A stretch of DNA of 64,000 nt from Alphaproteobacteria bacterium (lineage in GTDB: Bacteria; Planctomycetota; Phycisphaerae; UBA1845), in assembly GCA_028285105.1 (NCBI GenBank), contig JANQQE010000030.1, positions 124,001 through 188,000 of the forward strand. Direction: 5' to 3'. A model generated the notes under the pieces. That model was given only the letters and a program-made list of their open reading frames with translations. It was not told the DNA's origin and did no database searches. Positions 62,209-64,000 of this stretch are shown here, piece after piece. Numbering within the stretch: the first letter of the stretch is position 1; each line of letters starts with the position of its first letter. Both the position numbers and the translations under genes were made by a program.

Positions 62209-63615
62209 ATGACCGCTGGCACGCCCCAACAATCTCCGCCCGAGCTCAACCGCATCGTCACCGACCCGGTGCGACCGGTGATGCTATCGCTAACCTTCCC
62301 GGTTTTGGCAGAACAGATGCTCAGCACGCTGGTGGGGCTGGTCGATACCTACCTGGCTGGAAATCTGATGGAACATGCCGTCGAGGCGACGAGCGCCGTG
62401 GGATTGGCATCGTACGTCGGGTGGCTGGTCACGATGCTCTTTGCCCTTGTTGGCACCGGAACGACAGCGCTCGTCGCACGGGCCTACGGTTCGGACGATC
62501 GCGAATACGCAAACCGCGTTGCCAACCAGTCGATTTTGCTTGCGTGCGTGATGGGTGCATTTGGCGTTGCCGGGATGTATTTTCTCGCGCCACGATTCGC
62601 CGAGTGGCAGGCGATGCGTGGGGTCACCTTCGATATCACCGTCCGCTATCTTCGCATCGAATCTTTGAGCTATATCGGAATGGCTGTGACCCTTGTCGGC
62701 GGTGCAGCGATTCGCGGGGCGGGCGACACTCGAACACCCATGAAAGTGTTGGCGTCGGTCAACGTCTTTAATGGCATCCTGTCCTACGGTTTGGTCCATG
62801 GTATAGGTCCACTTCCAAAAATGGGTGTCGATGGCATCGTCGCTGGCACGCTGATCTCGCGACTTCTTGGCGGACTCATTCTCACAATTGTGTTGCTGAA
62901 GGGAGCGCGAGGACTCGCCATTCGTCTGACACTGCTGCGCCCGGTCGTTGAAGTCATCCGCCGCATCACGCGCATCGGAATCCCTGCCGCCTTTGACGGG
63001 GCAATCATGTGGACCGGACATTTCCTTTTCCTGCGAATCATCGGCAACATGGCCAGCGACACAGCGACCGGATTCAATCCATCGTACGCCGCACAAATCG
63101 TAGTCGTCAGGTTGGAAGCGTTCACATACTTACCCGCATCGGCATACGCTGCCGCCTGCGCGACAATGATTGGTCAAGCATTGGGTGCCAACATTCCCAA
63201 ACGCGCAATTCGCAGCGGTCACGAAGGCGCAATGCAGTGCTGTATGTTGACGACGGTCAGCGGCATTTTGTTCATCGTATTCGCTCGCCAGATCTGCGGT
63301 CTGATGCACAAAGATCCTGACGTGATCGAGATCGCCACACCGGTCTTGATGCTGGCCGGAGCAGCGCAACCGATTCTCGCATTGGGCATGGTGTATGCGG
63401 GTGCATTGCGCGGGGCAGGCGATACGCTGTACCCGCTCATTTACACGACGTGCGGATTGGGTCTGATGCGTCTGCCTTTCGGATACTTCTTCGGGTTGAC
63501 GCTTGGATGGGGACTGTTTGGCGCCTGGATCGCAGTCGCAGGTGACATGGTCATTCGAATGTTACTGGTGGCTACTCGTTTCCGACGGGGTAAGTGGGTC
63601 GCACTTCAGGTATAA
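62209..63615 (+). CDS. MATE family efflux transporter
   Basis: This 468-residue protein has about 12 membrane segments. Family signatures are PVRPVMLSLTFPVLAEQML at the start, DTYLAGNL, GTGTTALVARAYGSDD in the first half, and the repeated pattern CATMIGQALGANIPKRAI in the second half. MATE proteins export cationic drugs, metabolites or toxins using a proton or sodium gradient. It is divergent from the LKR-family gene and its end overlaps the convergent TPR-like gene by 44 bases. Substrate unknown. Confidence 0.9.
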   Translation: MTAGTPQQSPPELNRIVTDPVRPVMLSLTFPVLAEQMLSTLVGLVDTYLAGNLMEHAVEATSAVGLASYVGWLVTMLFALVGTGTTALVARAYGSDDREYANRVANQSILLACVMGAFGVAGMYFLAPRFAEWQAMRGVTFDITVRYLRIESLSYIGMAVTLVGGAAIRGAGDTRTPMKVLASVNVFNGILSYGLVHGIGPLPKMGVDGIVAGTLISRLLGGLILTIVLLKGARGLAIRLTLLRPVVEVIRRITRIGIPAAFDGAIMWTGHFLFLRIIGNMASDTATGFNPSYAAQIVVVRLEAFTYLPASAYAAACATMIGQALGANIPKRAIRSGHEGAMQCCMLTTVSGILFIVFARQICGLMHKDPDVIEIATPVLMLAGAAQPILALGMVYAGALRGAGDTLYPLIYTTCGLGLMRLPFGYFFGLTLGWGLFGAWIAVAGDMVIRMLLVATRFRRGKWVALQV

Positions 63616-64000
63616 ATTCCTGGCCGTTGGGTCCGATGTACATCGTTGAGCTGTTAGTGCCCTGGATGCTCGCGCTTGGCCGATCCATATCGTTTTGACT
63701 GGCTGCCAGAATATTCGCAGCCCGCAACGCCGCATCGCGCATCGACAGAATCTGAATGTCATTTGGCGCCCGCGACGCCGCCCGTTTTAGTATTTCGTGA
63801 GCCAAGTCGGCATTGCCTGCCGCGTACTGCACGTAGCCCGCGAGGAACAGAAACTCGGGGTCGTAAGGGTTGGCTGCAATCGTGCGTTCCAGTCGCAAAA
63901 ACTGATTCTCGAAGTCCGTCGCGTTCGAATAATATGCTGCGATGTCAAGCGGTTGGGTAATCATCGAAGGATCGGCACCCAGCGCGCGGCGAAGTGCCTG
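63572..64000 (-). CDS. TPR-like protein, C-terminal part (runs off right edge)
   Basis: An open frame runs from the window edge to a stop at 63572, giving the last 142 residues of a longer protein. An internal ATG at 63964 is not the start, since QALRRALGADPS reads in frame before it. Residues PYDPEFLFLAGYVQYAAGN and LAHEILKRAASRAPND look like one to two TPR helix pairs. The C-terminus is low in structure (SASIQGTNSSTMYIGPNGQ). The 3' end overlaps the MATE gene by 44 bases in convergent orientation. Probably a scaffold or secreted repeat protein; function unknown. Confidence 0.75.
   Translation of the reverse strand, partial: QALRRALGADPSMITQPLDIAAYYSNATDFENQFLRLERTIAANPYDPEFLFLAGYVQYAAGNADLAHEILKRAASRAPNDIQILSMRDAALRAANILAASQNDMDRPSASIQGTNSSTMYIGPNGQEFIPEVRPTYPVGNE

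Overview
The window looks like chromosomal DNA from a planctomycete, most likely of the Phycisphaerae. The evidence is protein style. Two small membrane proteins carry the C-x2-CGY-x-LT-x-L...CPECG zinc ribbon. Very large secreted proteins are built from DCN-x-NG-x-PD-x-C repeats, Cys-rich CDDG-x-FCNG repeats, TSP3-like and dockerin-like calcium loops. Two proteins end in PEP-CTERM sorting signals. No rRNA, tRNA, CRISPR array, phage or complete insertion sequence was seen.

Layout. 1-434 is the start of a secreted protein running off the left edge. 878-5107 (minus) is a small glycan operon of three glycosyltransferases and a PIG-L deacetylase. 5614-17971 holds two paralogous beta-helix lipoproteins (plus), a hypothetical membrane protein, a zinc-ribbon pair and a dockerin-bearing M23 peptidase. 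18207-41575 (minus, about 23 kb) is an exopolysaccharide operon. Read in transcription order it has a heparinase-like enzyme, a sugar-nucleotidyltransferase-like protein, a Wzc-like co-polymerase/BY-kinase, a fused initiating phosphoglycosyltransferase, Wza, an alpha/alpha-toroid protein of unknown role, a WecG-type transferase, a Wzy/ligase, a sulfotransferase, Wzx, two GT4 enzymes, a deacetylase-like protein, another GT4, an AsnB-type amidotransferase and a methyltransferase. This is a near-complete Wzx/Wzy pathway with sulfation, amidation and methylation as likely decorations, and many of its genes overlap stop-to-start. A coiled-coil lipoprotein (42827-44329) lies upstream.

45565-59936 is a surface-protein region. 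It has a 1437-residue multidomain secreted protein, a PEP-CTERM protein that shares one of its domains, a STAS protein, a DCC/DUF2071 pair, a cohesin-like PEP-CTERM protein and a 2164-residue subtilisin mosaic with dockerin-like loops. 60220-64000 is housekeeping-like: a single-domain asparaginase, a lysine-ketoglutarate-reductase-family protein, a MATE transporter and the end of a TPR-like protein.

Working picture (inference): the cell makes a decorated, probably sulfated exopolysaccharide and displays large calcium-binding proteins, some anchored by PEP-CTERM tails that need an exosortase encoded elsewhere. The observations most worth following are the phosphoglycosyltransferase fused to a degenerate nucleotidyltransferase, the paired beta-helix lipoproteins, the unnamed domain shared by two neighbouring surface proteins, a possible cohesin/dockerin pairing, and a 1.25-kb stretch upstream of the exopolysaccharide operon that may hold a decayed gene.
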